A stretch of 42,830 nt of DNA. Source: Thermoplasmata archaeon. Lineage in GTDB: Archaea > Thermoplasmatota > Thermoplasmata > Thermoplasmatales > Thermoplasmataceae. Under the pieces are notes generated by a model. The model made no database searches. It was given only the letters and a program-made list of their open reading frames with translations, and was not told where the DNA came from. Where the stretch lies: positions 1 to 42,830 of the forward strand of contig JAKAPZ010000006.1 in assembly GCA_021822985.1 (NCBI GenBank), in the 5' to 3' direction. Below are positions 25,616-35,366 of this stretch, in pieces. The translations under genes were made by a program, and so were the position numbers. Numbering within the stretch: position 1 is the stretch's first letter; each line of letters starts with the position of its first letter.

Positions 25616-27439
25616 ATGATCGCAACGGAAGAAAGGAACAAATTCCCACAAATCAGATTCGCATCTGATTTTGAGGTGAGTAAAAATGCGCCATTTAAAA
25701 CTGTTGATGAGTTCGTAAGTTCTATGAGTAATCTCATAACAGAAGACATGATGGTAATGAGGGTTACAGAGAGCCTTTGCCCTATCTGTGTCGATGATGA
25801 AAAATTCGACCAGATGAGAATCCCTGCCATTGTCTATGAGAATGGTGGAGAAGTCAGATTGATAAAAGAATGCCAGGAACATGGCATAACGAAAGAGAAA
25901 TACTGGGAAGACTACGAAATGTACCAGGAAGCAAAGAAATGGCAGGATGCTGGAATAAAGATCCTGAATCCACATGTAGCTTACCTTGAATCAAAGATAG
26001 TTTGCCCGACACACTGTGGCCTTTGCGTCAAACACAAATCACACACTGGCCTTGGAAACGTTGTCGTTACAAACCGGTGTGATCTTTCATGCTGGTACTG
26101 CTTCTTCTATGCAAAAGAGAATGAGCCAATATATGAGCCCTCCCAGGATCAGTTAAGAATGATGCTCAGAAGAATGAGAAATGAGAAACCAGTAGGGGCA
26201 AATGCAGTTCAGATTACAGGTGGAGAGCCAACTATAAGAGATGATATCCTTGACATAATCAAAATAGCAAGGGAAGAGGGATACGAACACATTCAGTTGA
26301 ACACAAACAGTGTAAGAGCAGCCTTCGATCCTGATTTTCCAAAGAAGATAAGGGAAGCTGGCTCAAATGTCATATACACTAGCTTTGATGGCCCAACACC
26401 AAGATCCAACCCAAAGAACTTCTGGGAAGTACCAGCTGCTCTTGAGAACTATAAAAACGCACCTCTCGGTGTCGTTCTGGTTCCGACAGTCATAGGCGGA
26501 ATAAATGATATGTACCTTGGAGACATAATAAAGTTCGGTATTAACAACATTGACGCAGTAAGGGCAGTCAACTTCCAGCCAGTAAGTCTTGTGGGCAGAA
26601 TGCCTGACAGAATGAGAGAAAAACAGAGAGTCACGATACCAGGATGCATTAAGAAAATAGAACAGCAGACAGATGGACTTATTGGAAGAGAGGACTTCTT
26701 CACAGTTCCATCAACAACAAAGGTATCAAACTTCGTTGAACAGCTCAAAGGAAAAGACATGTACAAACTGTCAATACACTTTGCTTGTGGTATGGGGACT
26801 TACATATTCAAGGAGGATGACAAAATCACCCCTATAACCAGGTTCATAGATGTGAGAGGAATGTTCGAGTACATTGGAGAACTTTCTGAAGACATAAAGA
26901 GTTCAAACATAAAAACCCTGTCCAAGGCAGCATCACTCACAAAACTCTGGAGAAGCATGAAGAGATTTGTCGATTATGAGAAGGCTCCAAAAGACTTCAG
27001 CCTTAAGGATATGGTATACAATGCTTTCACTGAGGGAGACTACCATGGGCTGAAAGCATTCCACTACAAGAGTATGTTCATAGGTTTCATGCATTTCATG
27101 GATCCGTACACATATGATGTAGACAGGGTTGAGAGATGTGATATACACTACGCAATGCCTGACGGAAGAGTTGTTCCATTCTGTGCCTTCAACGTCATAC
27201 CTGAGCTTTACAGGGATGCAACTCAGAGGAAATACTCCATACCAGCAAAAACCTACGAGGAGAAAACTGGAAAAGTTCTGAAGAAAGAGAAATACTTCAG
27301 GGAATACAACATGGAGGAGAAGAGAGGCATCATTGACTTCTATGAAAAGAGCATAGGCAGAAAGCTCTCTCAGGATGAAATTGGCCTGAACCTGAACGAG
27401 TCCATACCGGTTATATCTTCATCAAAACCAGAAGATTAA
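25616..27439 (+). CDS. tes: Radical SAM protein, probable tetraether synthase (Tes)
   Basis: This 607-residue protein matches the MJ0619-like radical SAM family, to which tetraether synthase belongs. Tes joins the phytanyl chains of two archaeol-type lipids to make membrane-spanning tetraethers. The SAM cluster cysteines are Cys155, Cys159 and Cys162 in NRCDLSCWYCFFY, followed by QITGGEPTIRDD. Extra cysteine groups typical of the family are present: CPIC at 55-58, CPTHCGLC at about 137-144, HFACGMG, and CDIHYAMPDGRVVPFC near the C-terminus. These probably bind further metal clusters. Thermoplasmatales membranes are rich in tetraethers, which supports the call. The exact reaction is from family knowledge, not shown here. 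Confidence 0.85.
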   Translation: MIATEERNKFPQIRFASDFEVSKNAPFKTVDEFVSSMSNLITEDMMVMRVTESLCPICVDDEKFDQMRIPAIVYENGGEVRLIKECQEHGITKEKYWEDYEMYQEAKKWQDAGIKILNPHVAYLESKIVCPTHCGLCVKHKSHTGLGNVVVTNRCDLSCWYCFFYAKENEPIYEPSQDQLRMMLRRMRNEKPVGANAVQITGGEPTIRDDILDIIKIAREEGYEHIQLNTNSVRAAFDPDFPKKIREAGSNVIYTSFDGPTPRSNPKNFWEVPAALENYKNAPLGVVLVPTVIGGINDMYLGDIIKFGINNIDAVRAVNFQPVSLVGRMPDRMREKQRVTIPGCIKKIEQQTDGLIGREDFFTVPSTTKVSNFVEQLKGKDMYKLSIHFACGMGTYIFKEDDKITPITRFIDVRGMFEYIGELSEDIKSSNIKTLSKAASLTKLWRSMKRFVDYEKAPKDFSLKDMVYNAFTEGDYHGLKAFHYKSMFIGFMHFMDPYTYDVDRVERCDIHYAMPDGRVVPFCAFNVIPELYRDATQRKYSIPAKTYEEKTGKVLKKEKYFREYNMEEKRGIIDFYEKSIGRKLSQDEIGLNLNESIPVISSSKPED

Positions 27440-27453
27440 ACCCCAATTTTTTT

Positions 27454-27855
27454 ATGTTTAAAATTTTAGAACACGGTTCAGACGTAATGTTTGAAATCTA
27501 TTTCAACGATACAAATTCTTTTTTTGAACAGATAGCGGAAGCATTCAGAAAAGTGATGGTTGATTTTTCCCCTAAAGGAACTATGATCGTCAAGACCATC
27601 ACAATAAAGGATAATGGAGAATATCCAACAAATGCAATAAGATACCTGAATGAACTTATCTATATCTTTGATCTTGAATGGCTAATTCCAATAAAATGCA
27701 TTGAAATTGAAAAGAAGAATGGAGTAATAAAAATAACAATGTCGATGGAAAGGATAAGGGATCCAAGTTCACTTATAAACATACCAAAAGCTGCAACTTA
27801 CTCTGGCAGCAGAACAGAAAATTTTTCCCCACTCAGGATAATTATAGATATATAG
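27454..27855 (+). CDS. Archease-family protein
   Basis: The 133-residue protein fits archease, the small factor that activates the tRNA ligase RtcB. Matching features are the N-terminal LEHGSDVMFEIYFND (compare LEHTADxxF in the family), a helix EQIAEAFRKVMVDF, and the conserved middle AIRYLNELIYIFDLE. The C-terminal strand order ends in RIIIDI. The N-terminal metal-site residues read HGSD rather than the common HTAD, so it is a divergent member. It starts 14 bases after the radical SAM gene, and RtcB is not in the window. The next gene downstream begins 43 bases later. Confidence 0.8.
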   Translation: MFKILEHGSDVMFEIYFNDTNSFFEQIAEAFRKVMVDFSPKGTMIVKTITIKDNGEYPTNAIRYLNELIYIFDLEWLIPIKCIEIEKKNGVIKITMSMERIRDPSSLINIPKAATYSGSRTENFSPLRIIIDI

Positions 27856-27898
27856 AAAAATCACAAATCCTATTATAAAATAAAGTGATGCAGGAGAA

Positions 27899-28882
27899 AT
27901 GATAGACTATGGTGCCCTGACAGAATTTCTTTTAATTCTTGCAGGAGGCGTTGCTGCGGGAATTATTGGTTCCCTGACGGGCCTTGGAGGGGGATCGGTT
28001 CTTGTTCCGCTTCTTACACTTTTCTACGGAGTTCCGATTGAATATGCAACTGGTGCAAGCCTGATATCCACCATTGCAACATCTGCAGGCTCGGCAAGTA
28101 CTTATACAAAAAAAGGAATAGCAAATATCAAAATTGGAGTCGGACTTGAGGTTGCCACTACCCTTGGAGCCATAATAGGTGCTTTAACCTTCGAGATTGT
28201 TGTCACCCATAATCTCCAGTATATTTTGTATCTTCTCTTCGGAGTCGTAATTTTAACATCAATAATTCCAACTGTTAAGAGAGGGAAATACGAGTATCCA
28301 GAGGAAAAAACATTGGATTTTACAAGCAGAATATTCCAACTTAGCGGCAAATATTATGATGAAAAATCCAAAAAAGAAGTAAAATACACCGGTATCAGAT
28401 GGTGGCTTGGAGAAATTATAATGTTTTTCGCAGGGCTTTTATCCGGGCTACTGGGAATTGGAAGCGGCGCACTGAAAGTTTTGGGTATGGATTGGGCAAT
28501 GAATCTTCCAATGAAGGTCACCACAACTACGAGCAATTTCATGATAGGCATAACTGCTGCTACTGGAAGCAGTATTTACTGGTATGCAGGTTATATCCAA
28601 TTTTTCCTTGCTTCGGCTACCGCAATTGGTGTGCTTGTAGGTTCGAGAATAGGTTCAGCACTCCTCCTTAAAATATCAAATAAGGAAATCAGGTGGATAT
28701 TCTTCACAGTTCTAAGTTTTCTTGGGGTTGATATGATCTTCAAAGGCATCACCCTTTCAAAAATATATAACATTCCTCCTTTCATTGGTTTTGGGATAGC
28801 TATCACATTTTCAATAATTCTTGTAATACTTCTTTTCATCAAGTTGTTAATATCGGAGGGCAAGTATGGAAACCTCAGATAA
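27899..28882 (+). CDS. TauE/SafE-family membrane exporter
   Basis: This 327-residue protein has about eight membrane helices in two related halves. The glycine-rich signatures typical of the family are GLGGGSVLVPLL near residue 30 and LLGIGSGALKV near residue 190. TauE/SafE proteins are predicted to export sulfite, sulfoacetate or similar organosulfur anions. A charged loop of about 50 residues (about 122-170) links the halves. It begins with GCAGGAGAA before the ATG and overlaps the following DUF1634-type gene by 17 bases. That pairing is common in prokaryotes and suggests a two-part transporter. The substrate is unknown. Confidence 0.87.
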   Translation: MIDYGALTEFLLILAGGVAAGIIGSLTGLGGGSVLVPLLTLFYGVPIEYATGASLISTIATSAGSASTYTKKGIANIKIGVGLEVATTLGAIIGALTFEIVVTHNLQYILYLLFGVVILTSIIPTVKRGKYEYPEEKTLDFTSRIFQLSGKYYDEKSKKEVKYTGIRWWLGEIIMFFAGLLSGLLGIGSGALKVLGMDWAMNLPMKVTTTTSNFMIGITAATGSSIYWYAGYIQFFLASATAIGVLVGSRIGSALLLKISNKEIRWIFFTVLSFLGVDMIFKGITLSKIYNIPPFIGFGIAITFSIILVILLFIKLLISEGKYGNLR

Positions 28883-29273
28883 GCTTACATCAGTAGTGAG
28901 TGCAATTCTAAAATATGCTATCATATTAAGCATAGCTTGCATTGTTATTGGAACTAGCTTGATGTTCATAAATGGAAATGCAAATGGAATTCCGATCTCT
29001 CAACTCGCTAACTATGAAAATCCCAAGAACCCTTCATACAACTCATCTTCTTTCTCGCCTGTTTTAATCCCACAGGGATTAGCCCATTTTGATGCATTGG
29101 GCTTTATCTCACTTGGCCTCTGGGTTCTTATCTTCACGCCTGTGACTGTTCTGCTTTCATCCCTAGTGGATTATATGTACACCCGCAACAAGCTCTATAC
29201 TATCCTTACCTTTATAGTGCTGTTTAATTTATTTGCTGCAATTGTAATTGTACCTTATTTTGTAACAAATTGA
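28866..29273 (+). CDS. DUF1634-like membrane protein, partner of TauE/SafE
   Basis: This 135-residue protein has three membrane helices (about 16-37, 77-99 and 110-132) and a loop between the first two. The layout, and the ALGFISLGLWVLIFTPV segment in helix 2, match DUF1634 proteins that are encoded next to TauE/SafE transporters. The start overlaps the transporter gene and is preceded by GGAGGGCAAGT. It is likely an accessory subunit. No catalytic motif is visible. Confidence 0.75.
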   Translation: METSDKLTSVVSAILKYAIILSIACIVIGTSLMFINGNANGIPISQLANYENPKNPSYNSSSFSPVLIPQGLAHFDALGFISLGLWVLIFTPVTVLLSSLVDYMYTRNKLYTILTFIVLFNLFAAIVIVPYFVTN

Positions 29274-29331
29274 ATATTGCATTGTTACAAAAAAGTTATT
29301 AATTTTATAAACATCATGAAAACGGTGCACA

Positions 29332-30786
29332 ATGCTGAGATTCGAAAGAGTTAAAATTAGGGAGGAAGAACCTGATACCAGAACTAAAAGTTTCACTCTC
29401 GAACCTCTTATAGAATACTCAAATGATGAAGCAACCACTGAAGCATCCAGATGCATTGGATGTAATATGTGCACACAGGCATGTCCCGCCAGCCTGGATA
29501 TTGGAGGATACATAAACAGCACTGCCATCGGAGATCCTGCACAGACAGTTCGTATAGTTTTCGAGAATTTGCCTTTCCCTGCAATTATTGGGAGAGTCTG
29601 CACTCATAACTGTGAGGATATCTGCGTCATGTATGATACCGGTGGCCCCCTTGCCATCAGACATATCAAGAGATATGCTGCTGACAAATTCGATGATTAT
29701 TCAAAAATTATGAATGTGAAAAGAAGAGCCTTCCTTAACAGGAAAGTCGCAGTTATTGGTGCAGGCCCTGCAGGAATGAGCACTGCATATTACCTTGCTA
29801 TACAGGGAGTAAAGGTCACAGTTTTTGAAGCTCTGCCCGTTACAGGCGGTTTCATGAGAGTTGGGATACCGAGATACAGGCTGCCTGACGATGTGATAGA
29901 TAAGGAAATGAGATACATCCAGTCACAGGGAGTAGAAATAAGGCTGAACACAAAAGTCGGAAAAGATGTCCAGTTCTCAGATATAATGACTGAATATGAT
30001 GCTGTTTTCATTGGTGTCGGAAACCACAGGCCAAGAATGACCGGTACAACCGGAAGTGAAGCGGAAAACATAATGCACGCCACAGAATTTCTTGGGAAGA
30101 TTGCATTGGGTGAACATATTGACGTCGGAAAAAATGTCATAGTCATTGGCGGAGGATTCACAGCCAATGATGCTGCAAGAATCTCCATGAGGCTTGGAGC
30201 AAACAATATAAAAATAATGTACAGAAGAAGAGAGACTGACAGACCAGGATACCCATCCACAAATGCAGACGAGGAAATGGAAGAGACACTTTCTGAAGGC
30301 GTAGATTACATGTGGGAAGTGACACCGTTCGAGTATGTCAGGGAAGGAAACAGGATTGTTGCAATAAAATACTGGAGAAATGAGATGATTTCAGACGGTG
30401 CAGGAAGATCAAAACCTGTTCCTATGAAAGAAAAAACTTTCACCATGGACATTGATTTTGTCATTGAGGCAACCGGGCAGGAAACTGATTTTTCATTCCT
30501 TGGAGAAGATTATGCGAAAAAGCTCAAACTGACCCCACAGGGACACATAATTGTGGATCATAATGGCATGACCAGCATCCCCAAGCTTTTCTCGGGTGGA
30601 GACTCCACAAATATTACAAGGGATCTTATATCGGCCGTGAGAGATGGAGACACTGCTGTCGTTGGGATACTTAATTATCTCAATATAATGGATAAAGTAT
30701 CTGAAGAATACCTGCCCATACTGGACAGGTGGAAAAAATTCTCCCCTATTTCAGCCAAGATGGCATACCCCGATAAAATAAAATAA
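29332..30786 (+). CDS. GltD-like FAD/NADPH oxidoreductase with N-terminal Fe-S domain
   Basis: This 484-residue flavoprotein has an N-terminal iron-sulfur domain (CIGCNMCTQACP at about 43-54 and GRVCTHNCEDIC at about 87-98). An FAD Rossmann motif follows (VIGAGPAGMSTAYY at about 140), then an NADPH motif (VIGGGFTANDAARI at about 272) with RRRETDRPGYP. A closing FAD segment reads KLFSGGDST. This is the architecture of the glutamate synthase small subunit and of NfnB/SudA-type proteins. The large subunit is absent here, so its role could be glutamate synthesis with an unlinked partner or an electron-bifurcating/sulfide-type reaction. A TATA-like TTATTAATTTTATAAAC lies just upstream. It converges on serS. 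Confidence 0.85.
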   Translation: MLRFERVKIREEEPDTRTKSFTLEPLIEYSNDEATTEASRCIGCNMCTQACPASLDIGGYINSTAIGDPAQTVRIVFENLPFPAIIGRVCTHNCEDICVMYDTGGPLAIRHIKRYAADKFDDYSKIMNVKRRAFLNRKVAVIGAGPAGMSTAYYLAIQGVKVTVFEALPVTGGFMRVGIPRYRLPDDVIDKEMRYIQSQGVEIRLNTKVGKDVQFSDIMTEYDAVFIGVGNHRPRMTGTTGSEAENIMHATEFLGKIALGEHIDVGKNVIVIGGGFTANDAARISMRLGANNIKIMYRRRETDRPGYPSTNADEEMEETLSEGVDYMWEVTPFEYVREGNRIVAIKYWRNEMISDGAGRSKPVPMKEKTFTMDIDFVIEATGQETDFSFLGEDYAKKLKLTPQGHIIVDHNGMTSIPKLFSGGDSTNITRDLISAVRDGDTAVVGILNYLNIMDKVSEEYLPILDRWKKFSPISAKMAYPDKIK

Positions 30787-30795
30787 AATTTTATT
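30782..30795. terminator. Shared palindrome at convergent gene ends
   Basis: AATAAAATTTTATT is a perfect 14-base palindrome that contains both stop codons: TAA of the flavoprotein (30784-30786) and TAA of serS on the other strand (30793-30791). T runs follow in both directions. It may act as a compact bidirectional terminator. Confidence 0.4.
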
Positions 30796-32122
30796 CTTTT
30801 TTCTCTGCATGGATTGTATCAAATCCGGTGTAAGGTATCAGCACTTTTGGAATGTGTATCTCATCACCCTCCGTGAAATTCTCCATAATTGCAACCATCA
30901 TTCTCTCCGTTGGAATGGCAGTTCCGTTCAAAGTGTGCAGGACTGCGTTTCCTTCAGGAGTCCTGAACTTTATGCCAAGAGATCTTGCCTGGTAATCCAG
31001 ATCGTTTGATATGGATCCAAGTTCCCTGAATTTTCCCTGATTTGGGAACCATCCCTCTATATCATATTTCTTTGCAGCAAGATTTCCCAGCTCTCCGGAG
31101 CATGTATTTACGACACGGTATGGAATGCCAAGATTCTTCAGGATCTGCTCAGTATTTCCTATGAGTTCCTCCATGAAGTCCCATGAATCTTCGGGCCTGC
31201 AGAAAATGAACTGCTCAATTTTCTTGAAATAATGCACCCTGAATATTCCCTTTGTATCCTTTCCATGGGCCCCTGCTTCCTTCCTGTAGCAAGGAGAAAA
31301 TCCTGCTATCTTCAATGGAAGTTCCTTAGGATCAAGTGTTTCGTTCATGAGCATTGCTGCAATGGGGTGTTCTGAAGTGGATATGAGACACAGGTTCTCC
31401 CCTTCTATCTTGTAAATTGCATCATCAAAAGTTGCCTGATCCGTTGCCTTCCACACAACATCGCTGCTAATCATTGGAGGAGGCTCTACAACCGTGAATC
31501 CCCTTTCAGAAAGAAAGTCTATTCCGTAATTGATCAGCGCGAGTTCCAGTTTCAGTAACCTGTTCTTCGTGAAATAGAACCTGGCCCCGGATATTTTTGT
31601 CGCCCTCTCAAGATCCGCGAGATTGAATTTTTCCATCGTATCCACATGACTGGCTGTTTCCGATATTTCGACGTATTTCCCTGTTCCTTCAGTTGCTTCC
31701 TGATACTCCCTGAGATTTTCCTTCTTCACCCTTGCAATCCCATTTCCCCTGACAAATTTGTTGTTCTCGTCTCCTTTGTTGACCGGGACAGAATCTTCTA
31801 TTATATTTGGGATCATGTTTACTATGCGTGACCTCTCATCCTCTATCTCATTGTTTTCCTTTTCTATATTTTCAAGTTTGAGGTTGATATTTCTTACCTG
31901 ATCTTTAAGTTCCTGAGTATTCTCACCTGTTTTTACCATTGCGGATATCTGAAGGCTGATGGTGTTTCTCCTGTTCCTGAGAGAATTCACCTCTTTAGTA
32001 TTCTCTCTCCACTTTGCATCAATCTGAATAAATCTGTCTATTATACTTAAATCCTGAAATCTTTTCTTCATAGACGTGTAAAAAATCTCGGGATTCTCCC
32101 GCAGGAGTTTTATATCTATCAT
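30791..32122 (-). CDS. serS: Seryl-tRNA synthetase
   Basis: This class II synthetase charges tRNA-Ser. The 443-residue protein has the N-terminal coiled-coil arm (about 30-105) and the catalytic motifs. Motif 2 is PCYRKEAGAHGKDTKGIFRV and motif 3 is NGTAIPTERMMVAIMENF; TSEHPIA lies in the serine site. It is the common SerRS type, not the methanogen form. I chose ATG 32122 over the upstream TTG. A TATA-like TTTAATATACTTAA lies about 26 bases before it, fitting a leaderless transcript. It converges with the flavoprotein gene four bases from its stop. Confidence 0.95.
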   Translation of the reverse strand: MIDIKLLRENPEIFYTSMKKRFQDLSIIDRFIQIDAKWRENTKEVNSLRNRRNTISLQISAMVKTGENTQELKDQVRNINLKLENIEKENNEIEDERSRIVNMIPNIIEDSVPVNKGDENNKFVRGNGIARVKKENLREYQEATEGTGKYVEISETASHVDTMEKFNLADLERATKISGARFYFTKNRLLKLELALINYGIDFLSERGFTVVEPPPMISSDVVWKATDQATFDDAIYKIEGENLCLISTSEHPIAAMLMNETLDPKELPLKIAGFSPCYRKEAGAHGKDTKGIFRVHYFKKIEQFIFCRPEDSWDFMEELIGNTEQILKNLGIPYRVVNTCSGELGNLAAKKYDIEGWFPNQGKFRELGSISNDLDYQARSLGIKFRTPEGNAVLHTLNGTAIPTERMMVAIMENFTEGDEIHIPKVLIPYTGFDTIHAEKKE

Positions 32123-32176
32123 TTCCTGCAAAATACAAATTAAGTATATTAAACTTAAGAGATCGAATTTTAAACG

Positions 32177-32845
32177 TTACATTCTGTCGTAATATGCCTC
32201 TTTGAGGTATTGTGATTCGTCATCATATGATCTTAATGTGTTATGATCTGCTGTGCCCCTTGTGCCGGAGCCTCTTGCTATTTCTGAATAACCAGTCGGA
32301 AATGTGTTAAAGGAAGGCTGTAATGACACAGGTTTCCTGCTTTCTTCATTTATTGTAGACGATACACTTCCTCCGAGCATTGAAGTTGCGTTGAATATTA
32401 CAAGGCTGCTTGGAACGATGAGTGAAAGAGTTGTGATCTGCCCATAAAATGTCTCCGTGTAAACTGCAAGATTAGATGCGCCTGCTATGGGCTGGACTGA
32501 GAAAGCATAAACGCCATCCTTGAGGTAATATCCCACAAAACTGGTAGCCTGTACCTGTGTGGCCATCAAATATATGGAAGTGAAAATTATGAGAGACGAC
32601 ATCACAAGAGATACTGTAAGAGCATCCCTGGTGTTTCCAGCTTTCCTTCCTGATACATACCCCGAGTAAAATGGCCCAATGACAGGAATCCACCATAAAA
32701 GAGCCATGCTGACAACTGAATACAGAAATCCCATCTTCACTGAATAGGTAGACTCCTTTTGTTTTTGTTTCATAGTCAGTGTTTCCATAGGTCTGGAACC
32801 ACTTGTTATACTATTTGTCTTACCTTTAAGTGGGATTTGTACCAT
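32177..32845 (-). CDS. Unknown membrane protein with three helices
   Basis: The product is about 222 residues long if it starts at ATG 32845. There are two membrane helices near 40-60 and 73-96 and a third hydrophobic stretch near 135-160 within a beta-like region. A polar C-terminal tail of about 55 residues follows. The segment VIGPFYSGYVSGRKAG between helices 1 and 2 resembles the small glycine-rich loop of DUF5518-like archaeal membrane proteins, but I would not name it. The TATA box CCTTTTATACTG (32873-32862) points to ATG 32845 as a leaderless start. A second TATA-like GTATAAC near 32810 could serve ATG 32788. Function is unknown. Confidence 0.6.
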   Translation of the reverse strand: MVQIPLKGKTNSITSGSRPMETLTMKQKQKESTYSVKMGFLYSVVSMALLWWIPVIGPFYSGYVSGRKAGNTRDALTVSLVMSSLIIFTSIYLMATQVQATSFVGYYLKDGVYAFSVQPIAGASNLAVYTETFYGQITTLSLIVPSSLVIFNATSMLGGSVSSTINEESRKPVSLQPSFNTFPTGYSEIARGSGTRGTADHNTLRSYDDESQYLKEAYYDRM

Positions 32846-32919
32846 AAATGTCATACACAAAACAGTATAAAAGGATTTCGCTAAAATTGAAAAAATTAAT
32901 TTATTTGGTGCCAGAGTAT

Positions 32920-34137
32920 TCAGGCACCGTATTTCTCGAGGCGGTCAACGAGTTGCATGGAGTAATTCATTACATTTCCGCTTTCCATGGAAAAACCTGT
33001 TTTTGAGCAGTGATTCTCATTGAAACCTGTGGCACCAAGTTTTCTCTGCCCTGCTGTATAGAATACCACCGGAACAGGGTCTCCTGTATGCTCACCGCTC
33101 ACGGATGATGTTGAATGATCTCCTGTGAGAATCACTAGGCATTCATCTTCCCTTCCAAGTATATTCTCCATTGCGGCATCGATCCTTTCCATTGCCTCAA
33201 GTTTCTTTTCGGGGTTTCTGTCATGTGCAGCTGCATCCGGTGCCTTTATATTCATCAGGATGAAGTCTGTCTTCCCTATATTTTCTGAAGCTGCAACCAG
33301 TTTTCCATTATAGTTTGTATTATGGCTTCCTGTCATGCCCTTCACAGGTATTTCATTCATTCCAATCATCTTTGCAAGGCCCCTTATCATCGGAATCCCT
33401 ATGATATATGATCCTTTCATGGAATATTTTTCCTGAAATTGCTCAAGATCCGGTGCCTTTCCTGCACCCCTCAGAAGAAGCTCATTTGCAGGCAGTTTTC
33501 CATCTGCAATTCTTTTCTGGTTCATTTGATGCTCGTCCAGAATTATTCTGCTTTTTTCGAGGTATTTTTCCAGAATGCTGGATGTGATGGCAGCAGACTC
33601 ATTTTTTGGTGTTGGAATATGGACTTCTTTTCCATTCTCATGCGGATCTGTATCTGACACGTCAGATGAGAGCCCATGGCCATGCATAACAAGTGCTGCC
33701 CTGTGCTCGACTCCAGAGGACACATCAAACTTTATTCCATCAATCCCGATGCTTATGGCTCTGCTCAGAGGTTCCGTGGATTCATCAATCCTCCCTGCCC
33801 TCCGGTCTGCAATTGTTTTTCCTTTCCTGGTGGCATAGTTGGCCCTGAATGCTATATCACCTGCCATTACATCCATGCCCAATCCCATGGCCTCAAAGGG
33901 GCCCCTTCCAGTATATACTTTCAACGGGTCATAACCAAGAAGTGACAGATGAGATGTGTCGGAACCACATACAAGACCCTGTTTCACGGGATAGATCATT
34001 CCAGCTATGCCATTCCTTGCCATGTGATCCATGTTGGGAGTATAGGCTGCCTCCAGTGGAGTTCTGCCTTTCATTCTGTCTGATGTCCTGTCTCCAAGCC
34101 CATCCATTATTATGAAAACGATGGTTTTCTTCTCCAT
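32920..34137 (-). CDS. apgM: Archaeal cofactor-independent phosphoglycerate mutase
   Basis: ApgM interconverts 3- and 2-phosphoglycerate in glycolysis and gluconeogenesis. The 405-residue protein belongs to the alkaline-phosphatase superfamily. It has the metal Asp in [10 protein letters not shown], the catalytic-serine loop in [14 protein letters not shown], and the C-terminal metal segment LTGDHSTSS followed by [11 protein letters not shown] chose ATG 34137, which overlaps the ahcY stop as TGATG and follows GGAGG. The longer reading from 34155 would lie inside ahcY. It is the last gene of the ribD-like/ahcY/apgM set. A T run follows the stop near 32900. Confidence 0.93.
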   Translation of the reverse strand: MEKKTIVFIIMDGLGDRTSDRMKGRTPLEAAYTPNMDHMARNGIAGMIYPVKQGLVCGSDTSHLSLLGYDPLKVYTGRGPFEAMGLGMDVMAGDIAFRANYATRKGKTIADRRAGRIDESTEPLSRAISIGIDGIKFDVSSGVEHRAALVMHGHGLSSDVSDTDPHENGKEVHIPTPKNESAAITSSILEKYLEKSRIILDEHQMNQKRIADGKLPANELLLRGAGKAPDLEQFQEKYSMKGSYIIGIPMIRGLAKMIGMNEIPVKGMTGSHNTNYNGKLVAASENIGKTDFILMNIKAPDAAAHDRNPEKKLEAMERIDAAMENILGREDECLVILTGDHSTSSVSGEHTGDPVPVVFYTAGQRKLGATGFNENHCSKTGFSMESGNVMNYSMQLVDRLEKYGA

Positions 34138-35366
34138 CAGGTGCCCTCCAGCCATGAATTCCTGTATTTGATCTGCTCCTCTGTTGATGTATCTATACCA
34201 ACACCAAGGCTTCTCAGTCTCAGTTCTGCTACATGAATGTCGACATCCTCAGGAACGGAATACACTGCAGGCTTCAATTCCCTGTGCTTCTCCACCAGAT
34301 ATTTTGCGGTGAGTGCCTGTATTGCAAAACTCATATCCATGATTTCCACAGGATGGCCCTGTCCTGCTGCAAGATTCACAAGCCTCCCATCTGATATGAG
34401 ATATACTGATCTCCCATCCTTCATCACGTATCTTTTCACGTAATCCCTTACCTGCTCTATGGATGTGCTCTCCTTTTCAAGGGAAGCTCTGTCAATTTCA
34501 TTATCAAAATGGCCTGCGTTTGAAAGGATTATTCCATCCTTTGCCTTTCTCATGCTTTCCATTGGAATAACAGACTTGACACCAGTTGCAGTGACTGCCA
34601 TATCTGAAATTTTCAGACTCTCAGAGAGTGGCATCACAGAATAGCCCTCCATGAGAGCTTCGTTCGCCTTTATGGGATCTACTTCTGACACAATGACTCT
34701 TGCACCCATTCCTTTCATTCTAAGTGCAATTCCCTTGCCGCAATATCCAAAACCTACAACAGCAACATTCTTCCCTGCAACCAGTATGTTTGTTGCATTC
34801 ATTATTCCGTCAAGGGCACTCTGCCCTGTACCATACCTGTTATCAAAAAGATGTTTCATCGATGCATCATTCACGTCAAACATCGGAAATTTCAACTCAC
34901 CGGTTTTCTCCATCACTTTCAGCCTGTTCACACCGGTTGTCGTCTCTTCATTCCCGCCTATGATATTTTTCAGGAGATCCTTTCTCTCAGTGTGAAGTAT
35001 CTTGACCAGATCTCCCCCATCATCCACAATAACATCGGGTTCTGAATCTATGACCCTGTAAAGATATTCATAGTATTCCTTTTCCGTTTCTCCCTTCTTT
35101 GCATGCACATCCATGCTGTAGTCTTCCTTCAGTGACTTCACAACAGAGTCATCTGTGCTCAAAGGGTTGCATGATGCCATATGCACCTCTGCGCCTCCTT
35201 CCTTGAGAAGAAGTGCAAAAACTCCAGTCTTTGCCTCCACATGAAGTGCCATTCCAATCCTGATGCCTTTCAATGGTTTCTCTTTCAAAAAAGTCTCCCT
35301 GATGCTTGCACTGACAGGCATATGGGTTCTTGCCCAATCCAATCTCAGATATCCAGTATTTTTCAT
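34137..35366 (-). CDS. ahcY: S-adenosylhomocysteine hydrolase
   Basis: AhcY splits S-adenosylhomocysteine into adenosine and homocysteine, keeping methyltransferases active. The 409-residue length is that of archaeal and Thermotoga-type enzymes. Visible parts are LHVEAKTGVFALLLKEGG, DDGGDLVKILH, the NAD-binding VVGFGYCGKGIALRMKG, and LAAGQGHPVEIMDMSFA. Its ATG overlaps the stop of the upstream reductase gene (ATGA) and its stop overlaps apgM, so three enzymes from different pathways are translated together. No local regulatory element is evident within the set. Confidence 0.95.
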   Translation of the reverse strand: MKNTGYLRLDWARTHMPVSASIRETFLKEKPLKGIRIGMALHVEAKTGVFALLLKEGGAEVHMASCNPLSTDDSVVKSLKEDYSMDVHAKKGETEKEYYEYLYRVIDSEPDVIVDDGGDLVKILHTERKDLLKNIIGGNEETTTGVNRLKVMEKTGELKFPMFDVNDASMKHLFDNRYGTGQSALDGIMNATNILVAGKNVAVVGFGYCGKGIALRMKGMGARVIVSEVDPIKANEALMEGYSVMPLSESLKISDMAVTATGVKSVIPMESMRKAKDGIILSNAGHFDNEIDRASLEKESTSIEQVRDYVKRYVMKDGRSVYLISDGRLVNLAAGQGHPVEIMDMSFAIQALTAKYLVEKHRELKPAVYSVPEDVDIHVAELRLRSLGVGIDTSTEEQIKYRNSWLEGT

